Shown: positions 22,501 through 34,045, counted from the stretch's first letter. The stretch: 64,000 bases of DNA from Asterochloris sp. CNOR1 (GCA_963969365.1 OZ017749.1:3286001-3350000), one strand, 5' to 3'. The notes: generated by a model not told the origin, from the sequence alone. Numbers and translations are program-made.

Positions 22501-25500
22501 TGTCTGCCCGCAACGCCATCTACCAGAACCCTGCGGGCGCACTCGCGCCAGTGCCCCTGTACAGCCTGCCGCCTGCTGCGCTCCTTGCAGAGCATCAGGG
22601 CAGCCAGGAGGTGGGCCTGGACTCACCTGCATTTGACATTCCAGTCAGCACCCAAGCTTTTGGAGGTTGCTCTGTGGAGCCACCTGCAGCCAGGCATCAC
22701 ATGCTTGCCAAGTTAGGGCAGGCAGCCTGCACACAACAAGTAGCCTCCAATCACAGCAGGCTGCTATTGTTGACCCTGAGAACTAGGAATGCGCCTGCCG
22801 ACAGCAGGCCGGTGCGCCCAAAAGGACTTGCGCTGCCATTCCACTTTTGCCAAAGCAGGCTGCGCACCAGCCATCTCATTTTGAATTTATTGGAGGCCAT
22901 ATGCTGTGTGCAGGCTGCCCGCCATGACTTGGGCGCTAGTGATGCCTGGGCGCACAAGCCTGCTGCCGGCAGGTGCACTCCTGATTCTCATGTTAGTCAG
23001 GGCAGCCCTGCTCCACCCACTGCCAACTCCTGCAGCTGGGCTGCAGGTATCTGCAGAGGAGCAGCGCGCTGTGCTGAGCAAGCGCCAGGGCAGCACCCTG
23101 TCGCGGCGGTCCATTCTCAAGTCCTACCACGCGCAGAGCGGGCCCACCGCCCTGCAGCTGCCGGGGGTGCCCAATCTGCGCATGGCCAAGGGCCTCCCTG
23201 TCTTCACTGTGGGCAGCATCTCGGTGCAGGGCATGCGCAGGTGGAGTACAGCGACTGTGCACAAAACTTTTCTTTCAGGCTATCTGTTGGCACAGAATGG
23301 CTTACAGCAAGGCTTCTCAGATCTGCTTGATTGGGTGGGCTCTTTGTATGCTCAGATGGAGACGTGCTCACAAATGGACAGGCCTGCAAGCGTCAGCAGA
23401 CTCCGACACGTTGCAGGGCCTTACACAGTGCTGTCAGGGCTCCACAGTGCAGTGCTTCACTTGGACATGCTTATCATCTGACTAGCACTGGCAGCTGGAC
23501 TTGCTTGCCTTTTAGCCACCGAGGCAAGTCAGGCTGGTGCCCTGCCCTGTCCTGCCCTGCTGCAACATGTGGCTGAATGCTCAAAGCACCTCCCCTGCAG
23601 CCTGACTGTCAAGGCGCCTCCCCTGCAGCCTGATGGCCCTGAATGCTCTGGCACCTGTCGCAAGAGCCACTGCCACTTGTCAGAGGCATGCACACCCTGA
23701 TAGGAGGGCAGGAGCAACCCACTGCTTGCTGACCAGAAGGGCTCTGCCTGCTAATGCACCTTGACACCTTCCGCCCCCGAAATTGGGAGGCATGCTGGCT
23801 GGCTGCCTGTCAAGCTCTTGTGCCTGCCCTAACAGATACGGAGCCTGCACTGCAGCCTGCTGGCCAAGCTAGGGGCCACTCCGGGCGGGCAGGTGCACGT
23901 GGTGGTCAGCGACCTGAGGGAGGAGCTAGTGGCTTACGTGAATGGGACACCCTACCTTCGACGGGAGCTGGAGATGCCCCATGCAGCCCTGCACCATGCA
24001 GGTCAGCTCGGCACTCTGCTGCCATCAGCGCTGGCCCCATGTGACTCCCCATGCCATGTGGTGCAGAGTTGAACAGCATGCGTATGATACCTTTGCAAGC
24101 GTGCTAGGGTCTCTTGTTCCCTGTGGGGGATGTGCAGATGCAATGCTCCACGTGGACTGTGCCCTGCAGGTTGGTGGTCTGCTGTACAGGGGGCAGGGCA
24201 TACAGCAAGTATCTGGGAAAGCTTTGGCAGGTAGCTGTGCAGGCTGCGTAGCAGTTGCTGTACATGGGCTGTATCAGTCAGGGAGCGCAATCTGCGTTTC
24301 TAGTCCATTACATTGAAGTGTTGTGTGCCGCACAGCATGCAACCCAGCTGTGGCACACCTCCTGCGGTGGTCAGACACCCGCCCCTCCTCAAGCAGTGTG
24401 CTGCAACACATTGACCAGGCACCCTGCAGGCCACCGGGCAGTCAAGCTGCAAGCGGGTTGACTGTAGGCTACAAGCTCTGCAATGCGAGTGTGTCAGCTC
24501 TGTCTGTGGGCACGCAGGTCACATGTGACCCTGCCCACTTGTGCCTGTCTGCAGGCATCCAGGCGTCCTCACATCAGGCACACCATCTTGCAGCAATCCG
24601 CTCCCTCTTGGGTGCCTCCACTTGCCTGTAGGCGTCCAAACCGCAAAGGTGCTGGGCAGCCTTCTAGCCAGTCCCCTTGGCAGGCAGCAGGCCTGGAGCC
24701 TGCGCGTCAGACTGCTGACCTGTCAAGCCATCACCTGCAGGCATCCAGGCAGTAAAGCTGGAGGAGCTGGAGCGGCGCTTGAGGGCCGATATGACCCGCG
24801 ATGCGGCGCAGTGGGGCGGCAAGGTCCTCCTACACCGCGAGGTGCAGCTTCCGCTGCGCTCGCGCTCTCCCTCCATGCGCCCGCCTCATCATGCAGGCCC
24901 CACTGCGGCCCCCAGAGCTGTGCCCGGCAGGACTTCCCCTCTGCAGCTGGTCTCAGAGGTGCAGGCTGCAGCCTCCAGTGGGCAGCAGCCAGCTGGCGAT
25001 GGAATGCAGGATGCAGGTGTGTGACCTCCAAGGTTGTCTGGTTGAGATGGCTGCCCTGCTGTAATGCATTGGCTGTTGAAACACTACAAGTGGTAACTCA
25101 GTACTACAACTTCAGCTGCTACTTCACAGTCATGGCAGCACCCAGGACGCAAGTGGGCAGGGTGATGTGGCAGGCTGGCCTCTTCTGTGTTATCTGTGGC
25201 CTGCCCTGGATGGCAGGGTGCTGGCAACCTCATTTGGGGCCATGAACACTATGAGGAGATTGCCAGCTGACAGCAGCACCCAGCAAGCAGGCAGCCCCAA
25301 GTCCCTGGGGTGATCTGCCAGGCAGGCCCGCTCTGTGTTGCTGCCGCCCATACTGGTGCTGAATGCCCAACAATACAGGTTTGCAGGGGCCCAGCATTGC
25401 TTTGGCAGCCTGCCCTGCTCTGTATTGCTGGTGGCTGCTGTTCCTCCAAGCAGCACAATGACAGTTTGGGACGCTTTAGACTGTGGAACAGCATCTGTAT

Positions 25501-28476
25501 GGCGCCGCATCACAGCGGCCCCTCCTGTTTTGAAGCCTAGGTTGGCCCCCATGCCATCATAGTTGCCTTTGTGCTTGCCTCCAGAGGGGGGCCCAGCAGC
25601 CAGCAGACGCCAACCCCCTGGAAGACTAGCAGTCGTTCCTAAAAGGCAGGCTGACCTTTTGGAAACTTGCTCATGTGCCCTGCAGGTGATGATGAGGCAG
25701 GCGAACAGGAGGTCCAGGTGGATGAGGAGGACATCACTCGCAGGGAGGATGAGCAGCCAGACGCATTTGTCACCGCGTTCTGGGAGCAGACAGGTCAGCC
25801 ACGTGGTGCACATGTGCACGATCTGCCTACTGTATGGGCTTGGAATTGGGTTGGCAGCGCCGTGACACTGCGCACCCCACTACAATAAACTTGGGCGGGC
25901 TCCTCTTTGACGGCATTCCAGGAGCATACCTGTCCTGATCAGCTGCCTCACACTGCCAGAGACATGGGTGCCCCTGTCACGGCAGTGCAGATGCCGCCAG
26001 ATCAGCGCTTGAGGGTGCGCCTGTGGGGACCAAGGGAGGGGCGCCTGCAGGTGTGAGACATGGCTGGCAGCCTGGCACTTGCAGGGCGCTTGCAGGCTGC
26101 AGTGCACTGGCCCCCTGATGTTGCTTGCACTGTGCACCACCTCTCCTTGTGCAGTGTAGCTGCAGGGCGCCACCCCATATGCCATGTGATGCAGAGGCCC
26201 TTAGGAAGAAGTACATGTCTGTTGGGCAGGGTGGGGCCACAGACCTGGGCTGGCCGGCCCAGATGTCGTACAGTGTCTGAAGCCAGAATGATGAGCCCTG
26301 TGCTGCAGGCAAAGGGCATCACCTTGCTGGGAGAGGCGGCATGACCCTCAACCAAGCTTTGCTGCCCCACCCTGCAGGGGAGGTTGGTGACATGGACACG
26401 GGGCTGGCCACTCCCTTGGAGGTGTACCAGGGTCTGGCGGCAGAGGGGTATCAGATCAGCTACCGGCGGGTCCCCCTCTCGCGGGAGCGCACCCCCGAGG
26501 CGGCCGACCTGGACGTCCTGCACCAGCAGCTCATGATGCAGCCCGTGGGTGAGTACGAGAAGGGCCTGCTGGCAGGCAGTGTGCCCCTGTTGCACGGCGC
26601 GGGGCACAAGCCAGTCTGGCCTGCCCGGCTTGCCAGCTGTGACCTGGCACGTACACCTCCCACCATTGCCTTGTGGTAATGCGCCCAGGGTGGCCCCGTC
26701 AAACCCATGCAGACCCGCTGTACACATACATGCTCAGTTGCTCTGAGGCTGAAGGGGAACAGCCCCTCTGACTGCATCGCCTGTGAACATGCATGACAAG
26801 AGCCCCCACCCCCCTGAGGATGAGGCGTCAAGCAGGGCCTGTACAGGCCGAAGTACTTGCATCTGCAGCGTGCCACCCGACCGAAGCCTGCCACCTGCTG
26901 CCCTGCAGGCCAGACAGTGGCCCACCTCATCCTGTCGCGCTCAGCCACAGGCAGCAGCTGCCGCTTCGTGGCGGTCTTCGCCTGCGCCTTCCTGCAGCTC
27001 ACCCGCCCCTCCCCTCTGGCCACCGGTCTGGGCGCAGCAGGCAGCGGATCCCTGGGATCCCTTAGCAGCTTGGGGGACCTGCACTCCTTCCTGGAGGCGC
27101 AGGGGAGCGTGCCCTCGGGGCTGCCTCCCAGCAGGCGCCCCTACAAGGCTGCCAGCCGCCTGGGGCCCAAGCGGGGAGGCAACCTGGCGGAGCAGCTGCT
27201 GGAAGAGGAGATGCACGTAGTGGAGAGGTGGGTGCCTTGGCTTGCCTTGCTTCTCTCTTGAAAAGGCATGCTCTTATTGGAGAGATGAGGGCTTGGGGAG
27301 ATACCAGCCTGCAAGCGCGGTGCGGTGGAGAGGTAGGGTTCATGTGCAATGCCTTGGCGCAGCCAAGCATGCAGGCATCCTGAGCAGCTGTGACAGGCAG
27401 TGACACGCCAGACACTTGGCCTAGGTGGCAACACACCAGCAAACCTTGACCAGCCAAGGGTGCCACCATGTGCCACCCCTGGCTTGCATTGGGCGTAGCA
27501 GCCCTCTGTGCAAGCAGCTGGACAGACTCTGCCAGCACTCAGGCTGCACAGGTCTGCAGCCTCACAGCAGCCTGCCTGCCCGCCTGCAGGTCTGCGTCTA
27601 GCCTGGGGGAGTACCGTGGCATCATGAACCTATGCCGGGTGCTGCCCAACGGAACTGATGCCAAGGAGGTGGTGGACGACGCAATTGACATGACAGCAGC
27701 CATAGGCAACATACGGGGGGACATTCACAGGTGAGGGCATCCCCTTGTTGTGTGGTTGCGGTTGAGCAGTGCCTTGCACACTGTGCAGCAAGTCAGGAGG
27801 TCCCTCCAGCAGTGCAGAGCAGCGAACTGAATGCTCGAGGCTGCTCAGCTGCGCCTTTGTGGGGAGTTTGACGAGCTACTGCCACTTTGCCATCGAGATG
27901 GTCTCAGTCAGCGGCAGCAAGCTAGGGGACTCCACAAGGTGAGCGGTAGCAGAGTGTTGGGTGGTGAGAGGGGCAGGTGGCCTAGAAGGTGGCTGCACAG
28001 GGCAGATGCGTGTTCTGGGTCTGTGACTGCTGAGGAGCATGTTCATGTGCGCTGGCCAGAAGGTTGGCAGGGCTGAGGGTCTGCTGCAGGACCCATTGGG
28101 TTCCGCATTGCTGCAGCACTGCTTACCATGTCGCCCCTGTGATGCTGGCATGGCACCAGGTCAGGGTCCTGCAGAGCTGTCTGAGCTGCGCAGGAGCGCA
28201 GGGGCTGAGCAGATGGCTGCCATGCCCTGCAGATGCAAACAGGCAGCGGACGCCCCCTCCCCAAACTCCCCATTTGAGCGGATGGCCGCACAGAGTGTTG
28301 CCATCGCAGCGCGGAGGCTAGGCCTGCACTATCTGCAGCGCTACTTTTACCTGATAACCTTTGTCTGCTACTTGTCCAACAGTTCTGCACGTGAAGTTTC
28401 CTTTGCACGGTGGATGGCAGAGCGCAGGGAGCTGAAGCACCTGCTGTCCACCCTGACCCTGGAGCCTGCTATTTGA
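13515..28476 (+). CDS. PALD: Paladin-like protein with three tandem phosphatase-like repeats
   Basis: Twenty-eight exons join in phase throughout, giving 1461 residues: 13515-13570, 13642-13750, 13842-13926, 14165-14278, 14817-14932, 15128-15200, 15487-15717, 16356-16539, 17225-17315, 17566-17702, 17930-18044, 18367-18645, 18986-19087, 19324-19409, 19643-19731, 20143-20403, 20555-20730, 21463-21665, 22016-22145, 22473-22610, 23047-23240, 23844-24001, 24741-25016, 25686-25793, 26378-26548, 26909-27227, 27590-27730, 28233-28476. Three homologous repeats each contain ILK..H..GC/PG.PN(L/F)R, WHN(M)REEP.(L/I)YING or its variant, P.EVY..L..EGY...Y.RVP, an active-site strand and LERY..LIAF.  Repeats 1 and 2 keep CX5R (VFNCQMGRGRTTTG, VFNCQMGSGRTTTG); repeat 3 reads LILSRSATGSSCRF and should be inactive. 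Paladins are cysteine-phosphatase/phytase-like proteins; activity is inferred, and animal paladin has two such domains. The ATG at 13515 gives MNGDLRESGPSPES and splices in phase. Confidence 0.92.
16584..17010 (+). repeat. Degraded copies of the paladin exon 8 end
   Basis: Exon 8 ends agcagcaaagcgctgctgga plus caccgtcatcgacgcctgca. Downstream in intron 8, similar stretches occur at about 16699-16737 (agcagcaacctctgctggac then accatctccaatacctcca), 16801-16832 (ctctgctggacagtgtcatt) and 16953-17010 (gaccgtcattgacacctgcc then aatgggtggcact, matching aagtgagtggtgct past the donor). A weaker match lies at 16584. Confidence 0.7.
19943..20077 (+). repeat. Two degraded copies of the paladin exon 16 start
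   Basis: The true exon 16 begins near 20143 with ctgccactgctgcagatccc then caagctgtgcagacccccaa and ggaggtgtacc. Similar stretches precede it at 20013-20077 (ctgccaccgcattgcagacc then ctggctgtgcagccccccaa and gggggtgcacc) and 19943-19985 (gagctgttgaggcccccaaa then gaggtcagc). Both are broken as coding sequence. Confidence 0.75.
21227..21330 (+). repeat. Degraded copies of the paladin exon 18 start
   Basis: Exon 18 starts cag|ggcccagaggaggacccc then ctggaagccagcagcctg at 21463. The segment 21284-21330 reads ttgcagggccaggaggagga then cctctgaaagccagcagccc, a close copy with its own acceptor but with an in-frame stop. A weaker copy lies at 21227-21262 (ctgcagggcaagcaggaggt). Confidence 0.8.
24423..24660 (+). 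repeat. Three degraded copies of the paladin exon 23 start
   Basis: The true acceptor and exon start at 24735-24765 read ctgcaggcatccaggcagta then aagctggagg. Upstream in the same intron, 24549-24564 repeats the first 16 bases exactly, 24423-24455 reads cctgcaggccaccgggcagt then caagctgca, and 24625-24660 reads cctgtaggcgtccaaaccgc then aaaggtgctggg. Confidence 0.75.
27276..27358 (+). repeat. Degraded copies of the paladin exon 26 donor region
   Basis: Exon 26 ends gtagtggagag|gtgggtg then ccttggc. Intron 26 contains tggagaggtagggttcatgt then gcaatgccttggc (about 27326-27357) and a shorter ttggagagatgagggcttgg (about 27277). These echo the donor rather than an acceptor. Confidence 0.55.
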
Positions 28477-29997
28477 TGATCCCCTGAAGGGCCTGGACCT
28501 TGTGCCAGGCATCTCGACAGCTTGATTGAAGTCAACACTACAGATGAACCTTACTGAATGCTATGTGTTTACAGCTCCACAAATGCACTGTGCATCAGTC
28601 TTGTGTCTGCTGAGAATATTCAGCAGCACGACAGTCCTTGTGTTGCATTCACAAGCTGTCCTCATGCATGTCCATCTGAGATGTCACACTGGATGGCGTC
28701 AAGGAGATGATCTTCTTGTCGCATCCAAAGACTTGATTTATGATTTCAAGTCAATGCAACCTGCTTTAGGGGTGTGACACCAGCCACTTTGTCCTCAACA
28801 TGTACAAAGTACCTGAGCTGGAGCGCTGCCACCCCTTGATGAAGCGCAGCACAGCAGTAGACAGGACAACAGCCAGGTAAGAGACCTTGAATAGGTTGCC
28901 AACCTCTGCACACACACAAAGAGCACTCTCAGAACATGTAGACATTTGGACGAGGACTGGCAGCTTGGGCCCCAATACCAATCTTGGCGGAGCACTGGAG
29001 TTGTGTGGAAGGCTCCAAGACTGGGCACAAGTCATTCATAACCTCCTGAGGTGCCCTTCCGCTGCGATGCAGAGCTGCACCATATCCATCTGGCATGACC
29101 TGGTATTGGCAAACTTAGGAACGAGTGCCTTCAGTCAGCTTCCTGAGGTGGTGATTGAGGTGTTCAATGACAGTAGGACACCATGTTGACATTGCCCAGT
29201 CAGCAATTTTGGCGAGCCTGTCTTGCAGTATCAACATGCAGCTGAGGCATTGCAAAAGAGGGGAACCCCCAAAGGCTTTGCATGAGGGGGGACAGAGGGA
29301 CAAGATGAGTAGCTGCCAGCTACACAATGCTGCACAGATGCAACGCTCTAGACAGAAGGGGATGCTCACCTTTTGAGGTAGATCTCCAGGAAGCTTGGCC
29401 CTTGAAGTGTTTGCCAGAGATACATATAGCTCCAGCACCTGTTGAGACAGCTGAATGTTCAAGTGCAGTGGCTTCCTGCAGTTCTACTCCCGCAGGACTG
29501 TCACGCTTTGGCACCCAGATAAGATTGCCACGTATTGCACAGCGCCCCTGCACCCTGTCTTGAGGGCAGCAGCTTGATGATGAGCGAATCTCCTAAACCA
29601 CTCTCTGGCAGGTACCAGCAGTGGGCACAGGGGCCATGATGTTGAACATTTGCCAGATATGCATACAGCTCCAGCACCTGCTGGGAGCTGGGTGGTCACG
29701 CGCAGCAGCATTGTGCAGCCTGCCTTACGTATGACCCTGACATCCTGTGACCCCATCTGAGTCAGATGGCAGCATCGTTGGTCTTGAAGAAAGCCCCCAC
29801 AACCTGAGGACAGGAGCCTGGTGATCATCTGGGTTGCATTTCCGTGCCCATTTTCTCTACCTAGCAACCAGGCATAGTGGCCCATGCATGCAACCTATAC
29901 TAGCCAGCCTGAGACTGCATCCTCTCAGTCAAATTTTCCTATAACCCTGTAGGACCGTCGTGATCAAGACAAGTAGAAATCAAGTATACAATCGACA
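28477..29997 (-). other. Unassigned region, possible decayed or unrecognised minus-strand gene
   Basis: On the minus strand a hydrophobic segment reads NLFKVSYLAVVLSTAVLRFI (about 28910-28850), and a helix-like stretch reads QQVLELYVSLANTSRAKLPG (about 29446-29390). The latter has a near copy, QVLELYAYLANVQHHG, about 240 bases away (29690-29635). Splice-like borders exist, but no continuous phase-consistent gene could be built and no family was recognised. Its right end forms the 5' flank of the DeSI-like gene. Confidence 0.3.
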
Positions 29998-32028
29998 ATG
30001 TCAGAGCAGGCTGAAAAGGTCCAGCTGTACGTTTATGACCTCAGCAGAGGGCTGGCTCGTCAGCTCTCCATGGGGCTTCTTGGCAAACAGATAGATGCCA
30101 TCTATCACACATCGATTGTTGTTGGGGGCAAAGAGGTTGGTCATCCTCCTCCAGGAGCTAGAAGCTTCTGATCTGATGCTGACAGCTGCCTTTGCTGCAG
30201 TACTACTTTGGCCAGGGCATCAATCAGGCAAATCCAGGCAGCACTCCCTTTGGCACCCCAGGCCAGGTCCTGGATCTAGGGTGAGAGTGCCTGTCTGACT
30301 TGGTGGCCGAACTGGTCCAAAGCATGTTGCAGCCCCAAGCACAACTCCTCTGAAAGGCTCACAAGCTGTTCTGTTCCCTGCAGGGAGACCCACATTCCCG
30401 CAGACCTGCGAGAGGAGTTTCTCTCAGACATGGCAGCCTCCAAGTTCAGCACTGGCGGCTACAACCTGCTTGAGAACAACTGCAATAACTTCTCCAATGA
30501 CTTTGCGACATTCCTGACAGGCGAAGGCATCCCGGTGAGTTCTGAAGCGCTGAGTTGCGTGAGGTCGCTGCCTATGGCCGCTGGCAGCCAGAGCAATTGG
30601 CAACCATCAGGCCTGCTGAGCCCCAAGACTGCTGGGCCCCAATGCTCCGTGTAGCTCATGCTGCATGCAGCAGCAACATGCATGGGCCTGCATGCAGCTT
30701 GCAACAGCCTCAAAGGACAGGGCTGCCTGCACTGAACAGGTGAGCTTGGGCCTTTCCCTCCTCGAGAGGCACCTGTCTGCACATGCAGATGCCTGCGGGG
30801 GCTTGAACCACAGGCCACAATTCATGGGTTTTGAGCGGCGGTTTCCACAGCTTGGCATGCACTCCACCACACTTCTCACTTGACCTGCAGGCCTCACATC
30901 ACAGGCAGACAAATCTGAGCAGTGCAGATTGGCTCACAGTCCAACACCCAACCTGCAGGCTTACATCACGGGCCTTCCTCAGGAAATCTTAGCTACCCCT
31001 CTTGGTCAGATGCTGCGGCCCATGATGGCCCACCTAGAGCAGCAGCTCTCCCACGTCTCTCAGGAGCAGGCCTTCACCCCCCAGCAGCCGGCGCAGGCTG
31101 CAGGTGCAGCAGCAGGGGCTGCAGGTGCAACACCGGCACAAGCAGCAGGTGGGATGGAGCAGGCTCCAGGCGATCCAGGAATGGGCATCCCTATCTGGGC
31201 ATGCTACAGGGATGTGCAGCCTCTGGGCATGCTACAGCAGCATGCAGCTGCTCAGGAGTTTCTTGGGGTTCCCGGCCGCTGCAGGCTGTGTCGCTGAGAA
31301 GCAGTTTAGTATGCATGTTGTGGCCGGAAGATACTGTGGCTCTCTAACTCGACTTTTGCTGCAGCTGCATCGACGAGCAGGCGGACTCCTGGGGGCCAGG
31401 CAGGCTTGTAAACTAGGTCGTTGATGCTCGAATCAACCAGTTCAGCTTCAGGCTGCTGAGGCTCACCTTTGTGCCGCAGCCGCAGGCGCCTCCAGTGGTG
31501 CCCAGGAGCCAGCTGCAGGACCAGGCAGTGCGGCAGCTCAGGCGGCTGAGAGGCGTGCTGCGGGCGTTGCTGGTGGGGAGCCTGATGCAGGCCCCGCCAC
31601 CAAGCAGAGTGCTCAGGAAATTGCAGAGGTCGTGCAGCATGCAGTGGCAGACACAGGCGTCCCTGTTGTGAGCGCACCACCAGCTGCCAGCTCTGGCCAG
31701 CAAAGCAGCAGTGACACTGCCAAGGTGAGGTGCAGCTGCTGCCTGCACGTTTGGATGTGTTGGTACTGTTTCTCCCACTCACTGTTTGCCATTTGACTCA
31801 GCACTTCCAGGCACCTCAAGGACTCTTTGAGTGGCTTGCAATTTGTGGCTGTGAGGTTCAGCTGGAGACTGATGTGCTGTCCGCGCTGTGCAGGCTGCTT
31901 TCGCCAAGGCAGTCCAACAGGAGTTTGCCAGAATCATGGGCACTGGCGGCATGACAGCCAGTGAGGCCGCACAGGAAGCGCTACACAATGTTGCAGCACA
32001 GACTGTTGCCTCCCAAAAGGCCCTCTGA
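29998..32028 (+). CDS. PPPDE/DeSI-type thiol peptidase
   Basis: Six exons are phase-consistent: 29998-30135, 30201-30280, 30384-30534, 30959-31148, 31486-31724, 31894-32028, giving 310 residues. The PPPDE fold is seen in [17 protein letters not shown], the catalytic histidine in [18 protein letters not shown], and the catalytic cysteine in [16 protein letters not shown], the papain-like permuted fold of DeSI desumoylating and deubiquitinating isopeptidases. After the domain comes [20 protein letters not shown], as in DeSI-1 and plant relatives. The final 170 residues are a long Ala/Gln/Gly/Ser-rich tail and a predicted helix ending VASQKAL. Animal DeSI-1 has fewer than 200 residues, so the tail is extra. 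Substrate (SUMO or ubiquitin) cannot be told from sequence. Confidence 0.93.
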
Positions 32029-32364
32029 CAGTCAGAGTGACGATGTCTTGTCAAGATTTTTGATGAGTCGTGGGGTTCAGCAAACACCTCATAAGCAGCT
32101 TCAACCAAAAAGGGGATTACACAGTTGATGTTTGGAAGGTTTGGTGACTCTCAAAGGGCTTCAGAAACCATGCCAAGACGAGGATGTCCTGATAATAACC
32201 TGGTCGCATCACGTCTCGCAGTACACTACCAGAGGAGCTCTGCTCTACTGCACAGACCACAGGTGGTAGCCGCCCAGGAAGGGAATCCAGAAGAGTCCCA
32301 CCTGCAGCGCATGCCCTCAGGTCGTGCTTGGCTGAAGCGCACACGCATCACTGGTGCTAGAACT

Positions 32365-33745
32365 CTACAGAAAACACACAGCTCCCACCATGCCCAGCAT
32401 GGCCAGCCTGCCAATGTAGACCTCGGAGGTGGCCTTGAAGGGGCCAAAGTCAGTACGGGGCAGGCCCCTACAGTGAAGTTTGCCAGTGAGAATTGGTAAA
32501 ATAAGGCACAAGAGCGGTGGAATAAGGCACAAGATTGCACATTGCAAATCACCTTGTGATGGGGATCAGGCTGGCAATTGCAATGATGCCTGCACCAGCA
32601 AGGAGATCAGCTGCACATCATGATACAGGCCAGGCACAGCGGACGATGGGCACAGGTGTCAGCAGAAGCTGTGGGAACCGCGCAGCAACTCACCAAATGT
32701 CCCAAACACAAGCCCTGGCCAGCCAGCAAACTGCTCCCTGCAAGGATGCTTGTGGTCAGCAGGCAAGCATCAGACTTGAGGCACCCTTCAGCAGCCTTGG
32801 CCATAGAGTAAGAAGCACCAGCTTTGTGGAGCAAAGTAGGCAAGAAGCACGACGCCGCATGTGCTGGAGCCTTTGTGGGGTGCCTGCGCAGTGCTCACCA
32901 GACGTTCTTGCCAGTAGTCAGGTAGCCAGCGACGGCTAGCGCAAAGCCCAGCATCGCAGCCCGGCTGTTGATCAGCTGCAGGGCACACAGAGGCGTGCTG
33001 ATGCTGCCAGTTCACAGCTGCTGAGTGACACTCTTGCGCATGAACATTGATACGGATCTGCACAACAGCAACCTTCAGCATGCCAGATAGCCAACAGCGC
33101 TCACCTCTGGTGCAGCACCCTGGAAGCGCATGGCATCAGTAACACCAACCTCAGTGCCAAATGCAGCCTGCAGGAGGTAGGGCAATCTTACATGTCAGGT
33201 GTGCATGAGTGAGAGGTGGGCAAGGGTTCCCAGGACAGACTGAACTGAGGGCAACAGAGTCTCAGTGCAGGGGTGCAGACGTTGGGCACAGTGCTGCACC
33301 TTGTCAGGGTTGGCACTACTGCTGGTGAGCGTGTCGTCAAACTTTGATGTGCGCTCCTCATACTTGGGCACGGACTCTGCCTTCCTGGAGGGCGTCTCAA
33401 CTTTCTGCAGCACAGCAAGCTGGAGCTGAGCAGTATGCAAAGCATGCATGGGCTGCAGATCTCTCTGGATGGGCAGCTGTGGCCAGGGGTCCCATTTGCC
33501 AGGCTGTGCAAGCGGAGCCAAGATTGTGCTTTCCTGTCCACCTAGTAGGCCTTAAGTAACACCAGCAAGACTGTCTATGCAGCCAGGGGCCCCAGCAGTG
33601 CTGGATCATCCCCAGTGGGTGGACGTGCCTGATAGGAGTCAGAGCCCTCTGCCCTCAGCAGAGACTTATGCCTGAGCCTCTGATGGTTGATCTGGGCCTG
33701 CAGGGGCCTGGTGAGGCCGGTGCGGAGGTGAGCAGATGTCTGCAT
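32365..33745 (-). CDS. ELIP-like three-helix chlorophyll-binding protein
   Basis: Exons on the minus strand include a presequence starting at the ATG 33745 (MQTSAHLRTGLTRPLQAQIN), a hydrophilic exon about 33415-33304 (KVETPSRKAESVPKYEERTS), AAFGTEVGVTDAMRFQGAAP at about 33166-33105, helix I LINSRAAMLGFALAVAGYLT at about 32975-32897, EQFAGWPGLVFGTFG at about 32742-32698, helix II DLLAGAGIIAIASLIPI, and helix III EVYIGRLAMLGMVGA. Helices I and III carry the (N/G)R..ML chlorophyll-binding pattern of the LHC superfamily, and a three-helix layout with a transit peptide fits early light-induced proteins, which bind pigment in thylakoids under light stress. The predicted stop is TAG at 32365-32367, very soon after helix III. 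Exon joins in the N-terminal half are approximate. Confidence 0.8.
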
Positions 33746-34045
33746 TTTAGACTTGGGTGCAGATCTCGGCTTGTTAGCGCCGTTAGCAGCTAGATGACTT
33801 GGGGACAAGTACGTGAGGGCAAAGCAGTTCAGGCCGTGCGGAGATCTGGGATTTGGCAGGCGACTATTCGACAACTATCGTGGCACATTTATCTCCAAGA
33901 AGTTTTGCAGACACTCTTCACATGGCCGGGATGGCCTCTCATGAAGCCCAGTAATACATCTTGACGTCCAGCATCAGTATCAAGTGGGGAGGAAGTCCTT
34001 GCCTGATCCAGGATCACTTTGGTGGCAGTGCTTTGGTGGCAGTGC

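Noticed and set aside
22497-23330. 277-codon plus-strand frame
   Set aside because: It joins paladin exon 20 to intron sequence; only the first part agrees with the repeat alignment.
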